Positions 44,406 through 53,347 of a stretch of DNA of 64,000 bases are shown here, piece after piece. Each line of letters begins with the position of its first letter. Positions within the stretch are counted from its first letter, which is position 1. Under the pieces are notes generated by a model that searched no databases, was not told where the DNA came from, and saw only the letters and a program-made list of their open reading frames with translations. The position numbers and the translations under genes were made by a program. The stretch is from Cryobacterium roopkundense (lineage in GTDB: Bacteria > Actinomycetota > Actinomycetes > Actinomycetales > Microbacteriaceae): NCBI RefSeq assembly GCF_014200405.1, contig NZ_JACHBQ010000001.1, forward strand, positions 3,968,001 through 4,032,000, in the 5' to 3' direction.

Positions 44406-45680
44406 ATGACCACGCTGAGCCCCCTGTTGAAGCAAGCCACTCCCGTCGTCGTTGACCGAGCGCTCGGCAGCTGGATCTACGGCACGGATGGATCGACGTA
44501 TCTCGACTTCACCAGCGGAATCGGCGTGACCAGCACCGGTCACTGCCACCCAGCTGTCGTCGCGGCGGCCCGCGAGCAAACCGGCCGTATCATCCATGCT
44601 CAGTACACGACAGTGATGCACAAGCCGCTGTTGGAACTCACGCAGAAGCTCGGTGATGTGCTCCCCGCGGCCCTGGACAGCGTCTTCTACGCCACGTCCG
44701 GTTCAGAGGCCGTCGAGGCGTCCATCCGACTCGCCCGGATGGCCACCGGCCGACCCAATATCATCGCTTTTCACGGCGGATTCCACGGCCGGACCGTCGC
44801 CGCGGCCTCCCTCACCACAGCCGGTACCAAGTTCCGCGCCGGCTTCAGCCCCCTCATGGGAGGCGTGCACATCGCGCCGTTCCCCTACGCCTTTCGCTAC
44901 GGCTGGGACGTGGACACGGCCGTCGACTTCGCCCTGAAGGAACTGGACTACCTGTTGCAGACGATCTCGTCGCCCGCCGACACGGCCGGGTTCATCATCG
45001 AACCCGTTCTCGGGGACGGCGGGTACTTGCCCACCCCGCCGCGCTTCCTGGAGGGACTACGCGAGCGCGCCGACCGCCACGGCATCGTGCTCATCCTTGA
45101 TGAGGTGCAGGCGGGATTCGGTCGCACGGGCAAGTTCTGGGGACACCAGTTCAGCAGCATCACTCCTGACATCCTGATCACCGCCAAGGGACTCGCCAGC
45201 GGGTTCCCGATCTCGGCCATCGCAGCATCGAGCGCCCTGATGAGCAAGGGATGGGCCGGATCGCAGGGGGGAACTTATGGCGGGAATGCCGTCGCCGCCG
45301 CCGCCGCCGTGGCGACGATCGGCGTCGTTCAGGACGAAAACCTCGTCGAGAATGCCCGGGTGCGCGGCAATCAGCTGCGCGTGGGGCTCGATCGCCTGGC
45401 ACTCGACAACGCGCTCATCGGAGATGTGCGCGGTCTCGGCCTCATGCAGGGCATCGAATTCGTGACGGATGCCGGCGAGCCGAACGGCGCCCTGGCCGGG
45501 GCCGTGCAGCAGGCCGCTGTCGCGGAAAACCTGCTGCTGCTTACCTGCGGCTCCGCCGGCAACGTCATTCGCATGATTCCGGCCCTGATTGTGTCGGCCG
45601 AGGAGATCGAAACCGGTCTCGAACGCTTCTCCGGCGCGCTTCGCGCCGCCCAGCGTGAGCTCGTTTCGCAGCGGGCCTAG
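44406..45680 (+). CDS. class III (omega-type) aminotransferase
   Basis: This 424-residue PLP enzyme is similar to 4-aminobutyrate and 2,4-diaminobutyrate aminotransferases. Motifs are YGTDGSTYLDFTSGIGV near residue 23, ATSGSEAVEASIRLAR near 97, FHGGFHGRT near 121, LDEVQAGFGRTG with the PLP-Asp near 231, and the Schiff-base Lys in TAKGLASGFP near 261. It would turn an omega-amino acid into a semialdehyde, which the aldehyde dehydrogenase three genes on could oxidise. It is the first gene of a four-gene unit (aminotransferase, FAD/Fe-S dehydrogenase, aldehyde dehydrogenase, GntR regulator) under operator site 2. Confidence 0.93.
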   Translation: MTTLSPLLKQATPVVVDRALGSWIYGTDGSTYLDFTSGIGVTSTGHCHPAVVAAAREQTGRIIHAQYTTVMHKPLLELTQKLGDVLPAALDSVFYATSGSEAVEASIRLARMATGRPNIIAFHGGFHGRTVAAASLTTAGTKFRAGFSPLMGGVHIAPFPYAFRYGWDVDTAVDFALKELDYLLQTISSPADTAGFIIEPVLGDGGYLPTPPRFLEGLRERADRHGIVLILDEVQAGFGRTGKFWGHQFSSITPDILITAKGLASGFPISAIAASSALMSKGWAGSQGGTYGGNAVAAAAAVATIGVVQDENLVENARVRGNQLRVGLDRLALDNALIGDVRGLGLMQGIEFVTDAGEPNGALAGAVQQAAVAENLLLLTCGSAGNVIRMIPALIVSAEEIETGLERFSGALRAAQRELVSQRA

Positions 45681-45729
45681 ACAAACAGGGGACATATCGG
45701 AAATCAGGGGGAGGAGAGGTGGTGCGGCG

Positions 45730-48663
45730 ATGACGGACACGGCAGCGGGGGCCCTTGTGGCGCTGCGCGCGCGCGGAATCGAGGTCGACACCACCTCTCG
45801 GCGACGATCCGAGTACGCATATGACGCCTCGAACTACCGGATCGAGCCCCTCGGCGTGATCTTTCCCCGCGACGCGGCAGAGGTGGCCCGCGTGCTGGAG
45901 ACCTGCCACACGTGTGCCGTTCCGGTGGTTCCCCGCGGCGGCGGCACGTCGATGGCCGGGGGTGCCGTCGGCCCCGGGATCGTGCTGGATTTCTCGCGCC
46001 ACATGGCCGCGGTGCTGAACATCGACGCGGGCGCCCGTGAGGCCACGGCCGAGGCCGGCATCGTGCTCACCACGTTCCAGCGGGAGGTGGAGCGCGCCTC
46101 GGATGGCGCGTTGACCTTTGCGCCAGATCCTTCCAGCAAATCGCGCGCCACCCTCGGCGGGTCGATCGCCAACGATGCCTGCGGCAATCATTCCGTGCGA
46201 GACGGGCGCACGTCGGATCACGTCATCTCACTCGATGTGGTGACGGCGGAGGGGCTGCGCCTCACGGCCACGCGCTCGGGCCTCGAGGCAACCGTTGACG
46301 GCGACGAGCCGGCCCGGGCGCGAGCGGTCGAGCTGACCGCGGAGCTCCGCAGTCTGGTCAGCGCGAGTCTGAGCGATTTTCGCCTCGAGCTCGGGCGTAT
46401 TCCGCGTCAGGTGTCCGGTTTCCACCTCTCGCACCTGCTGCCGGAGAACGGATTCGACGTAGCCCGTTCGCTGGTGGGCAGTGAGGGAACCTGCGTCATC
46501 GTGGTGAGCGCGACCGTGAAGTTGGTGCCGACTCCGGGTGCCGCCTTGCTCCTGAGCCTGGGCTATGACGACGTCGTCGACGCGGCCAAAGACATCATGA
46601 CGATCCTCGAGTTCTCCCCGGCCGCGGTCGAGGGCATCGACGAGGCGATCGTCGACACCATGCGGCACCGCCGCGGACCCGATTCCGTGGTCGGGCTGCC
46701 CACCGGAAGGGCCTGGCTGTACGTCGACCTCGACGGCGACAACTTGGCAGAGGTCACGGCCACCGCAGAGCGCCTGCTCGTACGCCTCCGCGAGAACGGC
46801 CGACTCGTGGACGGCCGCGTAGTGCCGAACCTCGAAGAGCGGGCCTCGCTGTGGCGGGTTCGGGAAGACGGAGCCGGTCTCTCCGCCCGCCTGCACACCG
46901 GCGGGGAATCCTGGCCGGGCTGGGAGGACTCCGCCGTCGCGCCCGAGAACCTGGCCGCCTACCTGGCCGACTTCCGTGATCTTCTGGCCCGGTTCGACCT
47001 GCAGGGAGTTCTCTACGGCCATTTCGGCGCCGGCTGCATGCATGTGCGCATCACCTTCGACCTGCGAACGGATGCCGGGCGAGCCGTGATGGACGCCTTC
47101 ATGCGTGCCGCCGCCCGCCTCGTGGTCACGCACGGAGGCTCACTGTCCGGCGAGCACGGGGACGGCCGTGCTCGCAGCGAACTGCTGCCGCTGATGTACT
47201 CCCCGGCCATGCTGGCGGCCTTCGACCGCTTCAAGCGCGTCTGGGACTCACGGGGAATCCTGAACCCCGGCGTGCTCGTGCAGCCCGATTCCTTCATGGA
47301 CAACCTGGCCCTCAGCGGCATCCCGGAGCGCGAATGGCGAACGAGCTTCGACCTCACCCCGGTCACGTCGGCTCCGGCCGGCCACGGCCTCGACCCGTTC
47401 GTGCATGCCGTGCAGGCGTGCGTGGGCATCGGCCGCTGCCGATCGGACGCCGGGGGAGTGATGTGCCCGAGCTTCCGCGCCACCGGAGACGAGAAGGACT
47501 CCACGCGTGGCCGCTCGCGAGTGCTGCAGGACATGGTTCGCGGTGCCACGAGTGTGGAGAAGGGCTGGCGCTCGGAAGACGTGCGCGAGGCCCTCGATTT
47601 GTGCCTGTCCTGCAAGGCCTGTTCCACGGACTGCCCCGTGGGCGTGGACATGGCCACCTATAAGTCGGAGTTCTTCTCCAACTTCTATCGGCGCCGGTTG
47701 AGGCCGATGTCGCACTACTCGCTCGGCTGGCTGCCGACCTGGCTCAAGCTGACCGTTCACGTGGCGCCGCTGCTGAACCTCGTGCTGTCGACGCCGCTGC
47801 GTCGGGTCGTCGCCGTGCTCGGTGGACTGACCACCAAGCGTGCCCTGCCGAAATTCGCCAGTGCCGCTCAGCTCCGCCGTGAACTCCCCCCGATGACTGC
47901 TCCCCGTGCCGCCGGCCCGGCCGACATCGTTCTCGTGGTCGACAGCTTCACGAAGGGGTTCCGCCCCGAGGTGGCCGGGGCCGCCCAGCGCGTTCTCGGC
48001 GCCGCCGGCAAGACCGTGGAGTGCAACGCCGATGTCTGCTGCGGCCTGACCCTGATCTCCACGGGCCAGCTGGACAAGGCCAGGAAGCTGCTCACCCGGG
48101 CAGCGGTTGCCCTCGACGACGGCTCCGATGCGCCGATCGTCGTGATCGAACCGAGCTGCGCGGCGGCCTTCAAGAAGGATCTGCCCGAACTCATTCACAC
48201 GGATGCCGCCCGCCGGGTGTCGCGGCGCATCCGCAGTTTCGCCGGAATGGTGACCGAGCTCGCCCAGGCGGGGTGGCAGCCGAACTGGCCCGACGGCGCC
48301 GTGCCCCCCTCGGTCACCGTGCAGACCCACTGCCACGAATACTCGGTGTTCGGGGCCGCATCACAGACGGCCGCACTGCGCGCCGTCGGCGTGGCATCCG
48401 TGCGCGAGGCAACGGGGTGCTGCGGTGTCGCCGGCAACTTCGGCTTCGAACCCAGCCACTTCGACATCAGCATGCAGGTGGCCGAGCAGGCGCTGATTCC
48501 GGCGCTTCGACAAACGGACGCCCGCACCCCGGTTCTCGCCGACGGCTTCAGCTGCCAGATGCAGATCATGCAGCTGGATGCCCAGCGAACCACCCTTCAC
48601 CTCGCCGAGCTGCTCGACGGCTCCGCACCCCACGAATTCGACAACAGCAAAGGACGATCATGA
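45730..48663 (+). CDS. FAD/4Fe-4S 2-hydroxyacid dehydrogenase (D-2-hydroxyglutarate/D-lactate type)
   Basis: This 977-residue fusion has an N-terminal FAD-binding domain of the vanillyl-alcohol-oxidase fold (VVPRGGGTSMAGGAVG near residue 60, GGSIANDACGNHS near 143), an FAD-oxidase C-terminal domain with GEHGDGRARSEL near 478, a ferredoxin-like part with CLSCKACSTDCPVG near 625, and two CCG domains (ADVCCGLT near 765, TGCCGVAGNFG near 896). This is the layout of long membrane-linked D-lactate and D-2-hydroxyglutarate dehydrogenases, which pass electrons from a D-2-hydroxyacid to quinone or another acceptor. ATG 45730 follows GGGAGGAGAGG. The stop overlaps the next start (ATGA). Confidence 0.92.
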   Translation: MTDTAAGALVALRARGIEVDTTSRRRSEYAYDASNYRIEPLGVIFPRDAAEVARVLETCHTCAVPVVPRGGGTSMAGGAVGPGIVLDFSRHMAAVLNIDAGAREATAEAGIVLTTFQREVERASDGALTFAPDPSSKSRATLGGSIANDACGNHSVRDGRTSDHVISLDVVTAEGLRLTATRSGLEATVDGDEPARARAVELTAELRSLVSASLSDFRLELGRIPRQVSGFHLSHLLPENGFDVARSLVGSEGTCVIVVSATVKLVPTPGAALLLSLGYDDVVDAAKDIMTILEFSPAAVEGIDEAIVDTMRHRRGPDSVVGLPTGRAWLYVDLDGDNLAEVTATAERLLVRLRENGRLVDGRVVPNLEERASLWRVREDGAGLSARLHTGGESWPGWEDSAVAPENLAAYLADFRDLLARFDLQGVLYGHFGAGCMHVRITFDLRTDAGRAVMDAFMRAAARLVVTHGGSLSGEHGDGRARSELLPLMYSPAMLAAFDRFKRVWDSRGILNPGVLVQPDSFMDNLALSGIPEREWRTSFDLTPVTSAPAGHGLDPFVHAVQACVGIGRCRSDAGGVMCPSFRATGDEKDSTRGRSRVLQDMVRGATSVEKGWRSEDVREALDLCLSCKACSTDCPVGVDMATYKSEFFSNFYRRRLRPMSHYSLGWLPTWLKLTVHVAPLLNLVLSTPLRRVVAVLGGLTTKRALPKFASAAQLRRELPPMTAPRAAGPADIVLVVDSFTKGFRPEVAGAAQRVLGAAGKTVECNADVCCGLTLISTGQLDKARKLLTRAAVALDDGSDAPIVVIEPSCAAAFKKDLPELIHTDAARRVSRRIRSFAGMVTELAQAGWQPNWPDGAVPPSVTVQTHCHEYSVFGAASQTAALRAVGVASVREATGCCGVAGNFGFEPSHFDISMQVAEQALIPALRQTDARTPVLADGFSCQMQIMQLDAQRTTLHLAELLDGSAPHEFDNSKGRS

Positions 48664-50135
48664 CCCTGACCGACATGACTAAAGCGGCCCGACCCGTTCT
48701 CGCCGAACTGAAGACGCGCCTCTACCTGAACGACGAGTGGGTTGATGCCGAGGGCGGCAAAACGTTCGCGGTGGAGAACCCGGCCACCGGCGAGATTCTC
48801 GCGCACGTCGCCGATGGATCCGTCGCCGACGCGGAACGGGCCATCAACGCCGCCGGTGCGGCGCAGTCCGACTGGGCGAAGACATCACCCCGTGTCCGCA
48901 GCGAGATCCTGCGCCGCGCGTACGACCTCATCATCGAGCGGACGGAGGAGCTCGCGGCGCTCATGACAGCCGAGATGGGTAAACCGCTGGCCGAAGCCCG
49001 CGGCGAGGTGGCCTACGGTGCCGAGTTCTTTCGCTGGTTCTCGGAGGAGGCCGTGCGGATCAGCGGGGATTACACGACCACCGGCGACGGCAAGAACCGC
49101 ATCGTCGTGACTCGGGTTCCCGTGGGTCCGTGCGTGCTCGTCACGCCCTGGAACTTTCCCCTCGCGATGGGCACGCGCAAGATCGGACCGGCCATCGCGG
49201 CCGGCTGCACCATCGTGTTCAAGCCGGCCGCCCAGACACCGCTGACCTCGCTGGCACTGGTCGACATTCTGCACGAGGCAGGCCTGCCTAAGGGCGTGCT
49301 GAACGTGGTCACGACCACGCGGGCATCCGAGGTGGTGGGCAACTGGATGAGCAGCGGCGTCGCGCGCAAGGTCAGCTTCACGGGGTCCACCGCGGTCGGC
49401 AAGATCCTGCTGACGCAGGCGGCCGAAAACGTGATGCGGTCCTCGATGGAGCTCGGCGGCAACGCGCCCTTCATAGTCTGCGCTGATGCGAATATCGACC
49501 GAGCCGTCGACGGCGCGATGATGGCCAAACTGCGCAACATGGGCGAAGCCTGCACGGCGGCGAACCGCTTTCTGGTGCACCGTTCCGTGGCCGTGGAATT
49601 CACCGAGAAGCTCGCCGCGCGCATGTCGGCCCTCACCGTGGGGGACGGCGCTGTGGCCGGTACCGACATCGGTCCGCTGGTGGATGAAGCCGGGCTCGAC
49701 AAGGTTCAGGATTTCGTGGATGATGCGGTGACGAGAGGTGCGAGAATTGTGGTTGGCGGATTTCGGCCGGAAGGTTCCGGCTACTTCTACCAGCCCACCG
49801 TTCTCGCCGACGTCAGTCCGGATTCGGCGCTCATGAGTGCGGAGATTTTTGGACCGGTTGCTCCCATCGTTGTCTTCGACGACGAGAACGAGGCCATCCG
49901 GCTGGCCAACGACACGGAATGGGGACTGGTGGGATACGTCTTTACCCAGGACATCGACCGTGCCCTCCGCATGGGTGAGGAGCTCGAGGTGGGCATGGTG
50001 GGAGTCAACACCGGACTCGTGTCGAATCCGGCAGCGCCCTTCGGCGGCGTCAAGCAGTCGGGCCTGGGGCGCGAGGGCGGGCGCCTCGGCATCGATGAAT
50101 ACCTGGAATACAAATACCTGGCGATTCCGCGCTGA
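48660..50135 (+). CDS. NAD(P)-dependent aldehyde dehydrogenase (succinate-semialdehyde type)
   Basis: This 491-residue aldehyde dehydrogenase is closest in pattern to GabD-type enzymes. It has TPWNFPLAM near residue 161, the cofactor-binding FTGSTAVGK near 239, the general base in MELGGNAPF near 262, and the catalytic Cys in GEACTAANR near 296. It would oxidise a semialdehyde such as succinate or aspartate semialdehyde to the acid. Its ATG overlaps the stop of the preceding dehydrogenase gene, so it is translationally coupled. It probably acts after the class III aminotransferase of the same operon. Confidence 0.94.
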   Translation: MTLTDMTKAARPVLAELKTRLYLNDEWVDAEGGKTFAVENPATGEILAHVADGSVADAERAINAAGAAQSDWAKTSPRVRSEILRRAYDLIIERTEELAALMTAEMGKPLAEARGEVAYGAEFFRWFSEEAVRISGDYTTTGDGKNRIVVTRVPVGPCVLVTPWNFPLAMGTRKIGPAIAAGCTIVFKPAAQTPLTSLALVDILHEAGLPKGVLNVVTTTRASEVVGNWMSSGVARKVSFTGSTAVGKILLTQAAENVMRSSMELGGNAPFIVCADANIDRAVDGAMMAKLRNMGEACTAANRFLVHRSVAVEFTEKLAARMSALTVGDGAVAGTDIGPLVDEAGLDKVQDFVDDAVTRGARIVVGGFRPEGSGYFYQPTVLADVSPDSALMSAEIFGPVAPIVVFDDENEAIRLANDTEWGLVGYVFTQDIDRALRMGEELEVGMVGVNTGLVSNPAAPFGGVKQSGLGREGGRLGIDEYLEYKYLAIPR

Positions 50136-50175
50136 TCCGTGCAGCGAATCCGTCACTTGAGAAGAAGAGGACACA

Positions 50176-50871
50176 ATGCCTGGTGAAGATGGCCTGTCGG
50201 CACTGGAAGGACGACCGACGTCCGTGCTGATCGCCGATCAGTTGCGCGAACGAATCATCGACGGGTCTTTTCACCCCGGCGAGCAGATCCGCGAAGCGAG
50301 TCTCGTGGAACGGCTGCAGGTCTCCCGGGGGCCGGTGCGGGAGGCTCTGCAGCGGCTCAGCCAGGAGGGGCTGCTGGTCAGTCACCGCAACCGAGGGGTG
50401 TTCGTTCTCGACCTGACGATCACTGACATCAGGGAGATCTACGCCGCGAGAGAAGCGATCGAACTTGGCGCCGCGACCGAGATTCTGGCGGAGAGACGCG
50501 GCGAGCTGGCGGCGATCGCCGAGACCCTCTCTCGCATCATCGAGGAGATGGTTCCGTTGGTGGCGGCCGGAGACTGGCACCGACTCTCGGAGGTCGACCT
50601 CAACTTTCACCTGGCTTTCGTGAAGAGCGCGGGAAACTCGAGGCTGTCGAGGATCTACTCCACGCTCGCCGCCGAGTCCCGAATTTGCATGGTCAACCTT
50701 GAAGTGTCGTACCCTCGCCCGGCGGCGCTGACCGAGGAACACCAGCACCTGGTGGACCTGCTCGTGGCCGGCGACGACGAGAACCTGCACCGCGCCATCC
50801 GTCAGCACATGAGGTCGGCCATCACCGACCTGAGCGCGTCGATGCTGGCCGACAAGTCCCACCACGGCTGA
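50176..50871 (+). CDS. GntR-family regulator with FCD domain
   Basis: This 231-residue regulator has a winged helix-turn-helix at about residues 12-75 (LRERIIDGSFHPGEQIREASLVERLQV split over 24-50, then SRGPVREALQRL) and an all-helical FCD ligand-binding domain from about 85 on, with metal-type ligands suggested by D..LN.HLAF near 138 and later His residues. FCD regulators bind short palindromes and release DNA on binding an organic acid. It is the only DNA-binding protein in the cluster and ends the operon that starts at 44,406. The palindrome (G/T)ATTGT-NN-ACAATC fits the FadR-like TGT..ACA theme, so it is the likely regulator of all five sites, including its own operon. Confidence 0.93.
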   Translation: MPGEDGLSALEGRPTSVLIADQLRERIIDGSFHPGEQIREASLVERLQVSRGPVREALQRLSQEGLLVSHRNRGVFVLDLTITDIREIYAAREAIELGAATEILAERRGELAAIAETLSRIIEEMVPLVAAGDWHRLSEVDLNFHLAFVKSAGNSRLSRIYSTLAAESRICMVNLEVSYPRPAALTEEHQHLVDLLVAGDDENLHRAIRQHMRSAITDLSASMLADKSHHG

Positions 50872-50915
50872 GTCGACGGTGGGGGTTGCGCCAACGGGGG
50901 TCGCGTATGTAGTCT

Positions 50916-50929
50916 GATTGTCAACAATC
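50916..50929. promoter_or_regulatory. palindromic operator, site 3
   Basis: GATTGTCAACAATC, identical to site 1, lies 22 bases before the M24 hydrolase start and 45 bases after the regulator gene. Confidence 0.82.
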
Positions 50930-50951
50930 GACAATAAAGGATGCGTGACCC

Positions 50952-52139
50952 ATGGACATTTCCCTCAGTGAGTATGGCGAGCGTCTTCGTGGGGTACGTG
51001 AGCGAATGTCCCAACAGGGGCTCTCGGCCTTGATGGTCTCCGACCCCTCCAATCTCTACTACCTGACCGGCTACAACGCCTGGTCCTTCTACACAGCCCA
51101 GGTGCTCTTCGTGCCGGCAGTGGGCGACCTGGTGCTCTTCGCCCGCACGATGGATGCCCATGGCGCATTCCGTACGTCCTGGTTGCCCCAGGAGAACGTG
51201 TACGGGTACCCCGACGAACTCGTGCACCGGGCGGGCGTGCATCCCTTCGACTGGGTCGGGGGCAAGCTTCGGGAACTCGGTGTCGTCGCCTCCGCCGCGG
51301 GCGAACAGGTCGGGCTTGAACTCGACTCGCACTTCTTCTCGCCCAAGGCCTACCGCGCCCTGGTAGCCGCCCTCCCGGAATGGAACTTCGTCGATTCTGT
51401 CGAATTGGTGAACTGGGTGCGATCCGTGAAATCTCTCGCCGAAATTGACTTCATGCGCTCGGCCGCCCAGATCGCCACGGTCGCTATGTCGACGGCCTTC
51501 GAGCACGTACGCGTGGGGTCACGGCAGTGCGACGTGGCTGCGGAGATCAGCCGAGCGCAAATTCGGGGCACCGCAGAATTCGGCGGCGATTATCCCGCCA
51601 TCGTGCCGATGATGCCCACCGGCGCGGAAGCCGACACGCCTCACCTCACGTGGACCGATGCCCCTTTTGAAGACGGCCAGGCCGTCATCGTCGAGCTGGC
51701 CGGTGCCTACCGTCGGTACCACGTGCCGCTCGCTCGCACGGTGATGCTGGGACGGCCGTCCCCCGAGCTGCAGCGGGTCGCCGCCGCGGTCGGTGAGGGG
51801 ATCCAGGCCGTGTTGGAGATGGTGCGGCCGGGAGCCCAGGCGCGAGATCTTGCGGCGACCTGGGAGCGGGTCCTGGCCACGCACGGGCTCGCCAAGCCGT
51901 CGCGCATCGGCTACTCCATCGGAATCGGCTACCCGCCGGACTGGGGCGAGCGAACGGTCAGCCTGCGCGAGGAAGACGAAACCGTGCTGCGCGAGAATAT
52001 GACATTCCACCTGATCGGTGGCATGTGGATGGACAACTACGGCTATGAACTGTCCGAACCGATGCGCGTCACCGCCACCGGCGTCGAGACCTTCACGAGC
52101 CTTCCGCGCCAGCTGATCAACGCGGGAATCCTGTCATGA
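50952..52139 (+). CDS. M24-family hydrolase, EutD/DoeA (ectoine hydrolase)-like
   Basis: This 395-residue protein has the creatinase/aminopeptidase-P pita-bread fold: an N-terminal domain (about 1-155) and a C-terminal M24 domain. The usual five metal ligands are missing: the first Asp region reads VELAG, the second HVPLART, the His region GYSIGIGYPPDWGE, and the first Glu region MTFHLIGGMWMD. This divergent set, including the RIGYSIG.GYPPDWGE block, is what I recall of ectoine hydrolases (EutD/DoeA), which open the tetrahydropyrimidine ring to N-acetyl-diaminobutyrate. It heads a four-gene unit in which each stop overlaps the next start. Ectoine itself, or a related cyclic amidine or lactam, is a reasonable guess for the substrate. 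Confidence 0.85.
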   Translation: MDISLSEYGERLRGVRERMSQQGLSALMVSDPSNLYYLTGYNAWSFYTAQVLFVPAVGDLVLFARTMDAHGAFRTSWLPQENVYGYPDELVHRAGVHPFDWVGGKLRELGVVASAAGEQVGLELDSHFFSPKAYRALVAALPEWNFVDSVELVNWVRSVKSLAEIDFMRSAAQIATVAMSTAFEHVRVGSRQCDVAAEISRAQIRGTAEFGGDYPAIVPMMPTGAEADTPHLTWTDAPFEDGQAVIVELAGAYRRYHVPLARTVMLGRPSPELQRVAAAVGEGIQAVLEMVRPGAQARDLAATWERVLATHGLAKPSRIGYSIGIGYPPDWGERTVSLREEDETVLRENMTFHLIGGMWMDNYGYELSEPMRVTATGVETFTSLPRQLINAGILS

Positions 52140-53347
52140 GCGTCATCAATCTTCCATACGCGGCACGGGCTGCGCGCCTGACCGGTTCCGTCATCGACTC
52201 GAGCACCTCCCTCCTCGCCGCGCAGACCCACGACATCGTGCGCTTCGCCATGGGGTCACCGTCGGACGAGGCCGTACCCCTCGAGGTGCTTCGCGATATC
52301 GCCGCATCCCAGCTCGACCACAGCAGCTTCACCTACGGCGCAACGGAGGGGGAACCCGCGCTGCTCGAGCAGCTCGTGAGCTATCTCGCTACCTTGTCCG
52401 AACCCACCTCGCTCGACCGGATAACCATTACAGCGGGGGGAATGCAGGGCCTGGACCTGGCCTGCAAGATCTTCGTCGACCCGGACGACCTCGTTATCAT
52501 CGAAGGTCCGACGTACACGAACGGAAGCGCCACAGCCGCGAGCTACGGTGCCGACCTGCTCGAGGCCCCCGTCGATGAGAACGGCCTGATCGTGGAGGCC
52601 CTGCCCGATCTGGTGCGGGGCACAGGCAAGACGCCGAAGGCGATCTACGTCATCCCGAATTTTCAGAATCCTTCCGGCACGACCCTGTCTGCGGGCCGAC
52701 GGGAGCATCTTCTCGAGCTGGCACATCAGTGGAACGCGGTCATCATTGACGACGATCCCTACGGACTGCTGCGCTTTGCCGGAGAAGACCTGCCGAGCTT
52801 CCAGAGCCTCAGCCCCGCAGATCCCCTGCTCTTTTCGGTACGAACCTTCTCCAAGATCCTGTCGCCGGGCCTGCGCGTGGGCTGGGTCGACACCGACCCG
52901 TCGATTCGGCAGCTCGTCATCAACGCCAAGCAGTCCATGGACACCTGCACCAACGTTCCCGCCCAGCACATGGTCGCGGAATTCATTCGGCGCGGAGGTC
53001 TGTCCGACCACCTGACGATGATCAGGAGCCAATACCTGGAACGCAAGATCGCCATGACGGACAGCCTGCAGCGGCACCTCGGTGACCGGGTCACGATGAC
53101 CGATCCCGACGGGGGCTTCTTCCTCTGGGTGACCCTGCAGGGAGAGGATCGCCTCACGTCGACGTCTGCCCTCTTCGAAACGGCCCTGGCCGAGGGGGTC
53201 GCCTTCATTCCTGGGCCGGCCTTCTCCTCGACGAGCCGGTACGACGACTCCCTGCGGCTCTGTTTCGCGTCCACATCGCCGGACCGGATCGAGGAGGGCG
53301 TCAAGCGTCTCACCCGTGCCCTTGACCTCGCCCGGATGCTGCGATGA
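52136..53347 (+). CDS. class I/II PLP-dependent aminotransferase (2-aminoadipate type)
   Basis: This 403-residue aminotransferase of fold type I has YGATEGEPALLEQL near residue 63, ITITAGGMQGLDL near 97, the PLP-binding IPNFQNPSGTTLS near 172 and DDDPYGLLRF near 203, and the Schiff-base Lys in TFSKILSPGLRVGW near 239. It belongs to the subgroup of 2-aminoadipate and kynurenine-like aminotransferases that also forms the C-terminal half of MocR regulators; here there is no DNA-binding domain. It overlaps its neighbours by four bases on both sides. It could remove an alpha-amino group to give a 2-oxo acid for the hydroxyacid dehydrogenase two genes on. Confidence 0.9.
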   Translation: MSVINLPYAARAARLTGSVIDSSTSLLAAQTHDIVRFAMGSPSDEAVPLEVLRDIAASQLDHSSFTYGATEGEPALLEQLVSYLATLSEPTSLDRITITAGGMQGLDLACKIFVDPDDLVIIEGPTYTNGSATAASYGADLLEAPVDENGLIVEALPDLVRGTGKTPKAIYVIPNFQNPSGTTLSAGRREHLLELAHQWNAVIIDDDPYGLLRFAGEDLPSFQSLSPADPLLFSVRTFSKILSPGLRVGWVDTDPSIRQLVINAKQSMDTCTNVPAQHMVAEFIRRGGLSDHLTMIRSQYLERKIAMTDSLQRHLGDRVTMTDPDGGFFLWVTLQGEDRLTSTSALFETALAEGVAFIPGPAFSSTSRYDDSLRLCFASTSPDRIEEGVKRLTRALDLARMLR

